This document shows, one piece after another, positions 17,697-27,116 of a stretch of DNA of 64,000 nucleotides; the first letter of the stretch is position 1, and the number at the start of each line of letters is the position of its first letter. The position numbers and the translations under genes are program-made. The notes beneath the pieces were generated by a model. That model did no database searches and was not told where the DNA came from. It saw nothing but the letters and a program-made list of their open reading frames with translations. This DNA is from Geminicoccaceae bacterium. GTDB lineage: Bacteria; Pseudomonadota; Alphaproteobacteria; Geminicoccales; Geminicoccaceae. The DNA lies in the NCBI GenBank assembly GCA_020638465.1, contig JACKIM010000003.1, forward strand, positions 325,001 to 389,000. Direction: 5' to 3'.

Positions 17697-18610
17697 TCGA
17701 TAGTTCCGACCCTGCCCTCGATCTGCCTTTGGTTCGTGAAACCTGGATCGAACCGCTGGTCGCACCGCCGGTGTCGACGTTTGCCAAGCTCCAGCGGGTG
17801 GTGTTTGAACGGCCGTCGACTATCGTCGCCATGATCGTGGTCCTGCTGTTCGTCGTTACCGCCGTGTTCGCCCCGCTGATCGCGCCCTTCGATCCGCTTG
17901 CACAGTCGATCCTTTCGGTAAACCAGCGTCCATCCACCGAGCACCTGCTCGGGACTGACGGCTTCGGCCGCGATGTCGTCTCGCGCCTGATCTACGGCTC
18001 GCGCAATTCGCTGATCTTCGGTTTTGTCTCGCCGGTGCTGGCGGCTATCTTCGGCACGATACTGGGTGTCTGCGCCGGATATTTCGGCGGTATGGCCGAC
18101 CGGATCATATCGCGTGTCATCGACCTTCTTTTGGCCTTCCCGGAGTTGCTGCTCGCGATCCTGATCGCCGCCGTCCTGGGCGGTGGTTTCTGGAATATCG
18201 TCGCCGTGCTCACCGTCGCTTTCACGCCCGGATTTGCCCGCGTCGCCCGTGCCTCGACCCTTTCCGTAAAGCAGGAGCCCTATATCGAGGCGGCCATTGC
18301 CGTGGGCGTTCGCACGCCATTGCTCATCCTGCGCCATGTGATACCGAACATAGCCGCGCCCATCGTGGTGCTGATCACGCTCTGGATCGCTTCGGCGATC
18401 CGGCTCGAGGCCTCGCTGAGCTTCCTCGGCATCGGCACGCAGCCGCCCAATCCGAGTTGGGGAAACATCATCAAGGAGGGACTCAATAACCTTTTCGGCT
18501 CGCCGTGGCCCATCATCGGCGCAGGCGCGCTCATCACGCTGGTCGTGCTTTCGTTCAACCTGATCGGTGATGCCTTGCGCGACGTGCTCGACCCGGAAAC
18601 CTCGGCATGA
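17693..18610 (+). CDS. Opp/Dpp-type ABC transporter permease (DppC-like)
   Basis: 305-aa partner permease. The ATG at 17693 overlaps the preceding stop. The N-terminal cytoplasmic segment is followed by helix 1 (PSTIVAMIVVLLFVVTAVFA), the GTDGFGRDVVSRLIYGSR signature of DppC/OppC proteins, and the EAA loop (PYIEAAIAVGVRTPLLILRH). Heterodimer with the DppB-like protein. The stop overlaps the ATPase start by ATGA. Confidence 0.93.
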   Translation: MIDSSDPALDLPLVRETWIEPLVAPPVSTFAKLQRVVFERPSTIVAMIVVLLFVVTAVFAPLIAPFDPLAQSILSVNQRPSTEHLLGTDGFGRDVVSRLIYGSRNSLIFGFVSPVLAAIFGTILGVCAGYFGGMADRIISRVIDLLLAFPELLLAILIAAVLGGGFWNIVAVLTVAFTPGFARVARASTLSVKQEPYIEAAIAVGVRTPLLILRHVIPNIAAPIVVLITLWIASAIRLEASLSFLGIGTQPPNPSWGNIIKEGLNNLFGSPWPIIGAGALITLVVLSFNLIGDALRDVLDPETSA

Positions 18611-19611
18611 TCGTGCCCCTTTTGAAGATTTCCAATCTGTCGGTGGAATTCGGCAAGCGTGGCCGCACAGTTCGCGTCATTCGCGACGTCAACTTCGAAA
18701 TGGGCCAGGGCGAGGCTGTGGGCCTTGTGGGAGAGTCGGGTTCCGGCAAGTCCGTCACCTCGCTTGCGACGATGCGTCTCCTGCCGCGCCATCTCGCGCG
18801 TATCGCCACAGGTCGCATCGAGTTCGATGGCCGAAACCTGCTCGAAATTCCCGATGGCGAGATGTGCGGCATCCGCGGCCGCGACATCGCAATGATCTTC
18901 CAGGAGCCCATGTCTTCGCTGAATCCGGTGATGACCATCGGCGACCAGATCGCCGAGGCGCTGCTGCTGCACGGCTGGGATGACCGGACGAAGCGGCAGG
19001 AACGCACGCTCGAGATGCTGCGGCTGGTGGGCATTCCCAATCCGGAGGGCCGCATCGGCGCCTATCCGCACCAGTTCTCCGGTGGCATGCGCCAGCGGGT
19101 GATGATCGCCATGGCGCTCGCCTGCTCGCCACGCCTGCTGATCGCCGACGAACCGACGACAGCGCTCGATGTGACCATCCAGGCGCAGGTCCTGGAACTG
19201 ATGAAGAAGATTCGGCGCGAGATCGGCACCGCGATCCTGCTCATCTCCCACGACCTCGGCGTGATTGCCGATGTCTGCGAGCGCGTGATTGTGATGTATG
19301 CTGGCAGGGTTGTCGAGATCGGCGACATCCGCAGCATTCTCTACAAACCCGCACATCCCTATACGCGCGGACTTCTGAAAAGCGTGCCGCGAAAGGATGA
19401 CGAGCGCGAACGATTATTCCAGATCCCCGGAACCGTGCCGATGGCCGGCTCTGTCACCGAAGGATGTCCGTTCCGTGACCGCTGCGAAAGTGCCATCGGC
19501 CGCTGCGCCACCCTGACGCCTCCGATGTTCGGCTTCGGTCCGGGGCATGGCGCCGCGTGCTGGGTGACGGCGCGGACCGAGGGCGCGGAATTGCAGGAAG
19601 CCATGCCATGA
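18607..19611 (+). CDS. Opp/Dpp-type ABC transporter ATPase (DppD-like)
   Basis: 334-aa nucleotide-binding subunit. Walker A GESGSGKS, Q-loop FQEPMSSLNP, ABC signature FSGGMRQR and Walker B LLIADEPTTALD are all present, followed by the C-terminal oligopeptide-type extension with cysteine clusters (GCPFRDRCESAIGRC) that can hold an Fe-S cluster in this family. ATGA overlaps at both ends. Pairs with the next gene as a heterodimer. Confidence 0.94.
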   Translation: MIVPLLKISNLSVEFGKRGRTVRVIRDVNFEMGQGEAVGLVGESGSGKSVTSLATMRLLPRHLARIATGRIEFDGRNLLEIPDGEMCGIRGRDIAMIFQEPMSSLNPVMTIGDQIAEALLLHGWDDRTKRQERTLEMLRLVGIPNPEGRIGAYPHQFSGGMRQRVMIAMALACSPRLLIADEPTTALDVTIQAQVLELMKKIRREIGTAILLISHDLGVIADVCERVIVMYAGRVVEIGDIRSILYKPAHPYTRGLLKSVPRKDDERERLFQIPGTVPMAGSVTEGCPFRDRCESAIGRCATLTPPMFGFGPGHGAACWVTARTEGAELQEAMP

Positions 19612-20609
19612 GCGTGCTCATCGATATCATCGATCTGGGCAAGACGTTCGGCGGATCGGCCGGGATGCTCTCGGGGAGATCGGATGCGGTGCGGGCGGTC
19701 GACGGCGTCAGTTTCGGCATCGAGGCGGGCGAGACCCTGGCACTGGTCGGCGAATCCGGTTGCGGCAAATCCACCCTCGGCCGCCTGATCCTGCGCCTGA
19801 TCAAGGCGAGCAAGGGCCGGGTCATGTTCGAAGGCAGCGACATTCTCAAGGCCTCGCCCGGAGAGATGCGCGCCCTGCGCCAGAAGCTGCAAATGATCTT
19901 CCAGGATCCTTATGGATCGCTTTCGCCGCGTCGCACCATTGCGCAGATCATCGCTGAACCGCTTGAAGTCTACGGGCTTGTTCCTTCCTCGCGGCAACGT
20001 CGTGACCGGGTAGCGGAACTCCTGCACAAGGTCGGTCTGCCGCCTGCCTTCATGGACCGGCTGCCGCGCAATTTCTCGGGCGGGCAACGCCAACGCATCG
20101 GCATTGCCCGGGCGATCGCGCTCAATCCGGCGTTCATTGTCGCCGACGAGCCGGTTTCAGCGCTAGATGTCTCGATCCAAGCGCAGGTGATCAATCTCAT
20201 GCAGGATCTCCAGCGCGACGCCGGTTTCTCGTATCTCTTCATCGCCCATGACCTGGCCGTTGTCCGCCATATCGCCGACAGGGTGGTGGTGATGTATCTC
20301 GGACGGATCGTCGAGATTGGACCGAAGCGGCAGGTCTATTCTGCGCCGCATCATCCCTACACCCAGGCCCTGCTTTCGGCGGCGCCGCAACCCGAGCTGG
20401 ATGGTGGCAGCGGGCGGATCGTTCTCGAGGGCGACGTGCCGAGCCCCACCGACGTACCGCCCGGCTGCTCGTTTCACACCCGCTGTCCGATCGCTCAGGA
20501 CGTCTGCCGGCGTGAACGCCCGCTACTCGCCGGCATTGGCGCGGACGACCACGCCGCCGCATGCCATTTCGCCAAACCGAACCCCATTCCGCTCAGCCCT
20601 GCCGTTTGA
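19608..20609 (+). CDS. Opp/Dpp-type ABC transporter ATPase (DppF-like)
   Basis: 333-aa second ATPase. Walker A GESGCGKS, Q-loop FQDPYGSLSPR, signature FSGGQRQR, Walker B FIVADEPVSALD, and the C-terminal GCSFHTRCPIAQDVC cysteine cluster. The ATG at 19608 overlaps the previous stop. Completes the importer of the plus-strand operon: two binding proteins, two permeases, two ATPases. Confidence 0.94.
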   Translation: MSVLIDIIDLGKTFGGSAGMLSGRSDAVRAVDGVSFGIEAGETLALVGESGCGKSTLGRLILRLIKASKGRVMFEGSDILKASPGEMRALRQKLQMIFQDPYGSLSPRRTIAQIIAEPLEVYGLVPSSRQRRDRVAELLHKVGLPPAFMDRLPRNFSGGQRQRIGIARAIALNPAFIVADEPVSALDVSIQAQVINLMQDLQRDAGFSYLFIAHDLAVVRHIADRVVVMYLGRIVEIGPKRQVYSAPHHPYTQALLSAAPQPELDGGSGRIVLEGDVPSPTDVPPGCSFHTRCPIAQDVCRRERPLLAGIGADDHAAACHFAKPNPIPLSPAV

Positions 20610-20646
20610 CGCCACCTGCCTTTGCCTGACTGAAAGGACCTTGCCT

Positions 20647-22833
20647 GTGACGACGACCCCCTGGTATCGGACAACGTTGCGTTGGGCGCAGACGAATCTG
20701 ACAGAGATCGATCCGTCGCGATATGACAACGCGTTCTGGCGGCAGCATTGGCGCAAGACGCGGGTACAGGGTGTCATCGTCAATGCCGGGGGCATCGTCG
20801 CATACTACCCGTCGAAGTTTCCCCTCCACCATCGTGCCGAGTATCTGGTCGACCGCGATCTGTACGGCGAGATCGTCGCCGATGCGCGAGAGGAGGGCCT
20901 CACTGTCATTGCCCGGATGGATTCCAACCGCGTCGCCCTGGATTTCGCCGAAACGCATCCCGAATGGATCTGCCGCAAGGCGGATGGCAGCCCTTGGATG
21001 CAGGCCAACAAATACATCACCTGCATCAATTCTGCCTATTACGCCGAATATCTGCCCGACGTGATGACCGAGATCATCGAACGCTCTTCACCTGACGGTT
21101 TCGCCGATAATTCATGGGCCGGCCTGCCGCGCAGCCGGATCTGTCATTGCGACAATTGCCGCAAAGGGATCGCTGCCGAAGGCGGTACCCTGCCGGCCGT
21201 TGTCGACTGGAACGATCCGGTCTATCGTGACTGGATCGCTTGGAATTACCGCCGCCGCACCTGGCTTTGGGAGCATAACAACGCCGTTACGACCGCCGTG
21301 GGCGGGCCCGATTGTCGGTGGATGGGCATGATTTCGGGCGAAATTCTCAATAACTGCAACCGTTTCATCGATCTCAAGGAAATTCTTTCCCGGTCCGAGA
21401 TTGTTATGCTGGATCACCAGCGCCGTACACCGAAAGACGGGTTCGAGCAGAATACCGAGGTCGGAAAGCGCCTGCATGGCCTGTTCGGCTGGGAGAAGCT
21501 CATCCCTGAATCCACGCCGCAATATCAGCTCGGCTCGCCTGCGTTCCGGCATGCCTCGATGCCGCCGGCAGAAGTGTTGCTCTGGGCATCGGCCGGGTTC
21601 GCTGGCGGTATCCAGCCTTGGTGGCACCATATCGGTGCCAATCACGACGACAGGCGGCAATACCGCACCGCCGAGGCCATCTTCGGCTGGCACGAGGCCA
21701 ACGAGGATATTCTCTTCGACCGTACCCCGATCGCGCGTGTGGGTGTGGTCTGGAGCCAGGCCAATCATGACCTTTTCGGCCGTGACCGTGCCGAGGAGTT
21801 GACGCACGCGCCCTATCGCGGGTCGACGCGCGCTCTGTCGCGCGCCGGCATCGACTGGCTTCCCGTCGAGCTGTCGACGATTGCAGGCAGCGGCGATCGG
21901 TTCGATGTGCTGTTGCTACCCAATATCGGCTGCCTGTCGAAAAACGATGCCGAAACACTTCGCGCGTTCGCCGCCCGTGGCGGGGCACTGGTGATCACCG
22001 GCGAGACCGGCGCCTGCGACGGCGATGGCGCACGGCGTTCTACACCGGCGCTCGCCGATCTCTTCGGTCTTGTCCCCGACGGGGCTGCGATGGGTGAGAT
22101 CGGCGATCCCGAGCTCGATATCGAACGACCGCTGCGTCACTCATATCTGCGTCTCACGCCGGAACTCAGGGCCGTAACCTATGGTCCGCACGATCCCGCC
22201 GCACCGGAGGCGACGAGCCAGCGACATCCGGTTCTGGCCGGGTTCGATGAGGCCGACACCCTGCCGTTTGGCGGCTTTCTGCCGCACATGCGGGTTGAGA
22301 ATGGCGCCGAGGTTCTGGCAACCTGGGTGCCCGAGTTTCCGATCTATCCACCCGAGACCTCGTGGATGCGCCAGCCCTCGAGCGACATTCCCGCGATCGT
22401 GGCAAGCGACGCGTTGGCAGACGCAGGCGGGCGCGGTGTCTGGTTTCTGGCGGATATCGATCGCTGCTACGGCCGCGAGGGCTCGTTCGAGCATGCCGAT
22501 CTCCTGGCCAACGCCGTTCGCTGGGCGCTCGCCGACCGCGACGACGCTCGGATCGAGGGCGGAACGGGCCTCGTCGCGTTGACGGGATATACCCAGGGTT
22601 CGCGCCGCATTCTGCATCTCACGAGCCGTGTGGTTACTGCCCCGGTGCCCGGCCGGCAGGATGCGCTGGTGCCGCTCGGCCCGATCGATGTCCGTCTGCG
22701 CTGGAACGACGCCTCAATACCGCCGGTGGCCTTGCGTGTATCGCTCGCGGACCCGCAGGTGCAGCGCGACGGCGAATGGCTGCGTGTGCGTGTGCCGCGA
22801 ATGGAGGCACACGAGATCGTCGTCGTAGGCTGA
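20647..22833 (+). CDS. GHL6-type putative glycosyl hydrolase with beta-galactosidase trimerisation-like domain
   Basis: About 728 aa from a GTG at 20647, behind GAAAGGACC. The N-terminal half matches the hypothetical glycosyl hydrolase 6 (GHL6) pattern (VQGVIVNAGGIVAYYPSKFP, LTVIARMDSNR, then a CHCDNCRKG cysteine pair). The middle third (FDVLLLPNIGCLSKNDAETLRAFAARGGALVITGETG) is a class-I-glutaminase-like beta-galactosidase trimerisation fold, and the C-terminus is beta-rich. There is no signal peptide. Last gene of the plus-strand operon; probably a cytoplasmic glycosidase for the imported substrate. Activity unknown. Confidence 0.65.
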   Translation: MTTTPWYRTTLRWAQTNLTEIDPSRYDNAFWRQHWRKTRVQGVIVNAGGIVAYYPSKFPLHHRAEYLVDRDLYGEIVADAREEGLTVIARMDSNRVALDFAETHPEWICRKADGSPWMQANKYITCINSAYYAEYLPDVMTEIIERSSPDGFADNSWAGLPRSRICHCDNCRKGIAAEGGTLPAVVDWNDPVYRDWIAWNYRRRTWLWEHNNAVTTAVGGPDCRWMGMISGEILNNCNRFIDLKEILSRSEIVMLDHQRRTPKDGFEQNTEVGKRLHGLFGWEKLIPESTPQYQLGSPAFRHASMPPAEVLLWASAGFAGGIQPWWHHIGANHDDRRQYRTAEAIFGWHEANEDILFDRTPIARVGVVWSQANHDLFGRDRAEELTHAPYRGSTRALSRAGIDWLPVELSTIAGSGDRFDVLLLPNIGCLSKNDAETLRAFAARGGALVITGETGACDGDGARRSTPALADLFGLVPDGAAMGEIGDPELDIERPLRHSYLRLTPELRAVTYGPHDPAAPEATSQRHPVLAGFDEADTLPFGGFLPHMRVENGAEVLATWVPEFPIYPPETSWMRQPSSDIPAIVASDALADAGGRGVWFLADIDRCYGREGSFEHADLLANAVRWALADRDDARIEGGTGLVALTGYTQGSRRILHLTSRVVTAPVPGRQDALVPLGPIDVRLRWNDASIPPVALRVSLADPQVQRDGEWLRVRVPRMEAHEIVVVG

Positions 22834-22860
22834 GCAGTAGCGGATTGACGGGCCTGCCTG

Positions 22861-24423
22861 TCAAGCGCCGGGCCGGTCAGGGAGTTTCAGTCGCACGATG
22901 TTCCACGAAGCCGGAGACAGCCGCAGAGAGATGCGGCCGTTGTCTATAGTGACACCCTCCAGCTTTCCGGGACGGATACGATCCGGGGCGGTCATCGTAT
23001 TGACGGCGTCGAGATCGTCGTCACGCATTTCGAGCGCGCTTTCGAGTTCGAGGCCGGCGAACCCGCGTGCATCGACCGAAAGGGCGAGTTCCTCGCTCAG
23101 ATGCCGGTTCAGCAGGAACAGGTTGAGCATGTTGTTCCGGGTATCATGGACGGCCGCCGCCTTGAGATAAGACACATCATGAATAGGAAAGGAAAGATCC
23201 TCGTCGCGGGTCGGATCGTAATAGCGGGTGTCGTAGGTGGGTGAGGTTACTGCAAGGCGCAGGACCTCGCCCCGGCCATAGTTCGAAAAATGTGCGAATG
23301 GGTGGAAGATCGTCTGCCGCCAGGCCGGCCCGCCGGTTTCGGTCAGGATCGGCGCGATGGCGTTGACCAGCTGGGCGAGGCAGGCACACGTCACCCGGTC
23401 TGCATGGTTCAAAAGCGAGATGACCGCACCGCCGAAGGCGAGCGCATCCTGCATGTTGTACACTTCCTCGAGGATCGGCGGTGCCACCGGCCAGCCTTCC
23501 TTGACGCGGTTGGCGGTGCCGCGGCGGGTACGATACCAGACATTCCACTCATCGAAACTGAGCTGGATACGCTTTTTCGAGCGTCTCTTGGCTGCCACCG
23601 CGTCGGCAATGGCGACGACCTCCTCAATGAAGCTGTCCATGAGATCCGGGCTTGCCAGGAAGGCGGCCGTATCCTCGGCATAGTTGTTGAGATAGGTATG
23701 CAGCGAGATGTACTCGACATGATCGAAGCAGTGCTCGAGGACCGTCTGTTCCCAGGCGCCATAGGTCGCCATGCGGCGCGAGGAGGAACCGCAGGCGGCG
23801 AGCTCAAGCGTGGGATCGATCCAGCGCATCATCTTGGCGGCCTCGACGGCGATCCGGCCATATTCATCGGCGGTCTTGGCCTCCATCTGCCAGGGGCCAT
23901 CCATTTCGTTGCCCAGGCACCAGAACTTGACGCCGTGCGGTTGCTCCCAGCCGTGCCTGCGGCGCAGATCGGAGTAGTAGGTGCCAGCGGGGTGGTTGCA
24001 GTATTCGACCATGTTGCGCGCGGCATCGCCGCCACGGGTGCCCAGGTTGACCGCCAGCATGGGCTCGATGCCGGTGACCTTGCACCAGTCGATGAATTCA
24101 TTGGTGCCGAACCGGTTACTCTCGGTCGACATCCATGCGAGATCGAGCCGGCTCGGACGGTTTTCGACGGGACCTACACCGTCTTCCCAGTTGTAGCCAG
24201 AGACGAAATTGCCGCCCGGATAACGCATCACCGTGGGCGCCAGTTCCCTGACCAGTTCCATGACATCGCCGCGGAAGCCTCTCGCATCGGCAGTCGGATG
24301 GCCCGGCTCCCAGATGCCGCCATAGATGCAACGCCCGAGATGTTCGATGAACGCACCGAACAGACGCGGATGGGTTGTGCCGATGGTAAAGTCCTTGTCG
24401 AACATCAAGGTGGCCTGGGGCAT
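22861..24423 (-). CDS. alpha-L-arabinofuranosidase, GH51
   Basis: 520-aa cytoplasmic enzyme that releases terminal arabinofuranose from arabino-oligosaccharides by a retaining mechanism. Acid/base Glu173 is in CLGNEMDG and the nucleophile Glu292 in SFDEWNVWY. Other family blocks: HLGRCIYGGIWEPGH and MRYPGGNFVSGYNWEDGVGP. The ATG at 24423 (MPQATLMFDK) is chosen; the longer ORF runs into the ATPase gene. Last gene of the minus-strand importer operon, 16 bases after the ATPase stop. It is the best clue that this operon imports arabino-oligosaccharides. Confidence 0.95.
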   Translation of the reverse strand: MPQATLMFDKDFTIGTTHPRLFGAFIEHLGRCIYGGIWEPGHPTADARGFRGDVMELVRELAPTVMRYPGGNFVSGYNWEDGVGPVENRPSRLDLAWMSTESNRFGTNEFIDWCKVTGIEPMLAVNLGTRGGDAARNMVEYCNHPAGTYYSDLRRRHGWEQPHGVKFWCLGNEMDGPWQMEAKTADEYGRIAVEAAKMMRWIDPTLELAACGSSSRRMATYGAWEQTVLEHCFDHVEYISLHTYLNNYAEDTAAFLASPDLMDSFIEEVVAIADAVAAKRRSKKRIQLSFDEWNVWYRTRRGTANRVKEGWPVAPPILEEVYNMQDALAFGGAVISLLNHADRVTCACLAQLVNAIAPILTETGGPAWRQTIFHPFAHFSNYGRGEVLRLAVTSPTYDTRYYDPTRDEDLSFPIHDVSYLKAAAVHDTRNNMLNLFLLNRHLSEELALSVDARGFAGLELESALEMRDDDLDAVNTMTAPDRIRPGKLEGVTIDNGRISLRLSPASWNIVRLKLPDRPGA

Positions 24424-24439
24424 GATGCTGGTCTCCGGT

Positions 24440-25255
24440 TCAAAAATGCGATGCGCCCGGCTCGGGCGCCAGTACGGCGTCCTTGAGGCGGATGGCATAA
24501 GGGTGGGTCGGGGCATCCAGAACGGTGCGGGCGTTGCCGCTTTCCACGACTTTGCCCGCCTGCATGATGATCAGTCGGTCGCTGATGTAGTAGGCGGTGG
24601 CGAGATCGTGGGTGATGTAGATGATCGAAACGCCGAGTTCGTCGCGGAGGCTTCTGAAGAGGTTGACGATGGACATCCGCAACGAGGCATCGACCATCGA
24701 AACGGGCTCGTCGGCGACAATCAGATGAGGCTCGGAAACGAGGGCCCGGGCAACCGCGATGCGCTGGAGCTGCCCGCCCGACAGTTCGTGCGGGAAGCGT
24801 CCCTTGACCTCGGCGAGTGTCAGTCCGACCTTATTCAGGGCCATGTCGGCCGCGCGCTCGATGGCTGGCCGGCCGCGGGCGCCGAGAAAGCGCCGGGCGG
24901 AGTTGAAGAGGTAGCGATCGACTTTCTTGAGCGGATTGAATGCTTCGAACGGATTTTGAAAGATCGGCTGCACCCGCTTCATGAAGGCCAGCCGGTCGGC
25001 ACGGCTCCTGACGGCGGCGAGATCCCGGCCCTCGAAGACGATGCGGCCGTCGGTCGGCTCAATCATACCGAGGATCATGCGCGCCAGGGTGGATTTGCCG
25101 CTGCCGGATTCGCCGATGACGGTGAAGATTTGCGCCTCGCCGGAAGGAAGTGAGAAATCCACATTGTCGACCGCACGGACCAGGCGCCGCGAGAACAGCC
25201 CGGTACCGGCAAAGGTCTTGCCGACATGCTCGACGGAAAGCAGCGGCGCGGTCAT
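24440..25255 (-). CDS. Opp-type ABC transporter ATPase (DppF-like)
   Basis: 271-aa nucleotide-binding protein with Walker A GESGSGKS, Q-loop FQNPFEAFNPL, signature LSGGQLQR and Walker B LIVADEPVSMVD. Note SMVDASL where most family members have SALD. The ATG at 25255 overlaps the preceding ATPase stop. It is shorter than the plus-strand DppF and lacks the C-terminal Cys cluster, ending soon after APTHPYAIRL. Confidence 0.92.
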   Translation of the reverse strand: MTAPLLSVEHVGKTFAGTGLFSRRLVRAVDNVDFSLPSGEAQIFTVIGESGSGKSTLARMILGMIEPTDGRIVFEGRDLAAVRSRADRLAFMKRVQPIFQNPFEAFNPLKKVDRYLFNSARRFLGARGRPAIERAADMALNKVGLTLAEVKGRFPHELSGGQLQRIAVARALVSEPHLIVADEPVSMVDASLRMSIVNLFRSLRDELGVSIIYITHDLATAYYISDRLIIMQAGKVVESGNARTVLDAPTHPYAIRLKDAVLAPEPGASHF

Positions 25256-26250
25256 GTCGGGGCTGCCTTGTCGGCAGCGAAGCAGGCGACACGCTGGTCG
25301 ACCCCGCTTACTGCCGCCATCGGCGGAACCTCTCGCCGGCAGATATCCATCGCAAGGGGGCAGCGTGGATGGAATCGACATCCGGGGGGCGGGTCGGCGA
25401 GGCTGGGCGGGGATCCATCAAGGCCTTTGCGTTCATGGGTATCGCCGATGCGCGGCAGGCTTGAGGTCAGGTGCCGGGTATAGGGATGGCGCGGGCTTTT
25501 GAAGATACTGACCACAGCTCCTTCCTCAACCAGCCGCCCGGCATACATGATGCCGAGCCGGTCGCACAGATTGGCATGGACCGACATGTCGTGGGTCACG
25601 AACAGGATGGACGACCCGATCTCGCGCTGGACCTGTCGGATCATGCCGAGGACGCTTTGCTGCACGACCACATCGAGCGCTGTGGTGGGTTCGTCGGCGA
25701 TGATGAATTCCGGACGGCAGACCGTGGCGAGCGCGATCGTCACCCGCTGGCGCATGCCGCCCGAAAGCTCGTGCGGGAAGCTATCGAGCACGCCAGGCTG
25801 GAGATGCAGCCGCGCCAGATGGTTGCGCACCGTTTCCAGAAATGCCGGCATGGGCTGGCCGATATGACGCTGCGCGAAATCGACGAAGCTATGGCGGATC
25901 CGGCGGACCGGATTGAGCACGTTCATCGAGCCCTGCATGATGTAGGAGAGGTGCTTCCAGCGCAACGCTTCCAGATCGTCGGTGCCGCCACCATAGAGGT
26001 TGACCGAGGCACCGGCGAAGCGGAAGCGGATTGCGCCCGCCTTGACGAAGAGGGGCGGTCTGATGGCTGCGGCAATGGTCTTGATGAGCGTGGTCTTGCC
26101 TGAGCTGCTCTCGCCCGCGAGCCCGTAGATCTCGTTCTGTCGGATGACGAATGAGACGTCGTCGACGGCGCGTACCTCACGGCTGACGCCGAACTGACCG
26201 ACTTCGTAATAGGCCTTGAGATTTTCGACGCTGAGCACGGGATCGCTCAT
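25252..26250 (-). CDS. Opp-type ABC transporter ATPase (DppD-like)
   Basis: 332-aa ATPase. Walker A GESSSGKT (Ser in place of the usual Gly at the fourth position), ABC signature LSGGMRQR, Walker B FIIADEPTTALD, and the C-terminal GCRFHPRCPLAMDIC cluster. Overlaps the upstream permease and the downstream ATPase by 4 bases each, so the operon is tightly coupled. Confidence 0.93.
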   Translation of the reverse strand: MSDPVLSVENLKAYYEVGQFGVSREVRAVDDVSFVIRQNEIYGLAGESSSGKTTLIKTIAAAIRPPLFVKAGAIRFRFAGASVNLYGGGTDDLEALRWKHLSYIMQGSMNVLNPVRRIRHSFVDFAQRHIGQPMPAFLETVRNHLARLHLQPGVLDSFPHELSGGMRQRVTIALATVCRPEFIIADEPTTALDVVVQQSVLGMIRQVQREIGSSILFVTHDMSVHANLCDRLGIMYAGRLVEEGAVVSIFKSPRHPYTRHLTSSLPRIGDTHERKGLDGSPPSLADPPPGCRFHPRCPLAMDICRREVPPMAAVSGVDQRVACFAADKAAPT

Positions 26251-27113
26251 GAGCCGCCCCCCTTGAGTCTGGAGAGCCGGCTCCTGGGATCGATGAATTC
26301 ATTGATCGAGACAGCCAAAAGGAACAGGCCGATGAAGGTCATCACCACAAGGATTACCGGAAAGGCCAGCCACCACCAGATGCCGGCGACCATCGCCGTG
26401 TGCTGGTTGGCCCAGTAGATCATGACGCCGATCGACGGCGTGTTGATGTTGGTGAAGCCCAGAACGGAGAGGGTGACCTCGAGTCCGATCGACCAGTTCA
26501 TGTTGTTCAGTGTGGTCGAGAAGACGATCGGTAGGACATAGGGCAGATGCTCCTGGGTGATGATCCGGGTCGTGCTCATGCCCGAAAACACGCTCTGCTC
26601 GGTGAATTCTCGCGTCCGTAAACTCATCGCGACCGAACGGATCAGTCGTGCGTCGTAAGCCCAGCCCAGGCAGGCCATGACCAACGCCAGCGTACCCCAG
26701 GTCATCGAATCTCGCATGACAAAATAGAACAGGACCAGGATCGGAAAGAGCGGTATCACGATGAAGGTGTCGTTGATCGACATCAGCACGCGATCGGTCC
26801 AGCCGCCCAGATAGCCCGAGGCCAATCCGATGATCAGCGACAGGATACGGCTCAGCAACGCGACCGAAAGACCGAAAAGAAGTGTGTTCCGGATGGCAAA
26901 GGTGAGCTGCCAGAACGTATCCTGACCGCGCGAGGTCGTCCCCATCCAGTAGGTCGCCGAGGGTGGCAGGTCGGGCGGAACGACATAGATCAGATCGGGG
27001 GGATAGGGCGAGAACAGCGAGGAGATCGACATGGCGATGACGATGCCGATCAAAACGAATCCGATGAGAAATTCTCGGTTGGTGAGCAACAGGTCGCGAA
27101 TGATGCGCAGCAT
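26247..27113 (-). CDS. Opp-type ABC transporter permease (DppC-like)
   Basis: 288-aa permease with six predicted helices. DppC signature GTTSRGQDTFWQLTFAIRNT and EAA-type loop near REFTEQSVFSGMSTTRIITQ. Starts 3 bases after the DppB-like stop; stop overlaps the ATPase start. Inner-membrane half of the arabino-oligosaccharide importer. Confidence 0.92.
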   Translation of the reverse strand: MLRIIRDLLLTNREFLIGFVLIGIVIAMSISSLFSPYPPDLIYVVPPDLPPSATYWMGTTSRGQDTFWQLTFAIRNTLLFGLSVALLSRILSLIIGLASGYLGGWTDRVLMSINDTFIVIPLFPILVLFYFVMRDSMTWGTLALVMACLGWAYDARLIRSVAMSLRTREFTEQSVFSGMSTTRIITQEHLPYVLPIVFSTTLNNMNWSIGLEVTLSVLGFTNINTPSIGVMIYWANQHTAMVAGIWWWLAFPVILVVMTFIGLFLLAVSINEFIDPRSRLSRLKGGGS

Positions 27114-27116
27114 GGC

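Noticed and set aside
23290..24486. 398-codon plus-strand ORF
   Set aside because: Antisense to the GH51 gene with intact catalytic glutamates.
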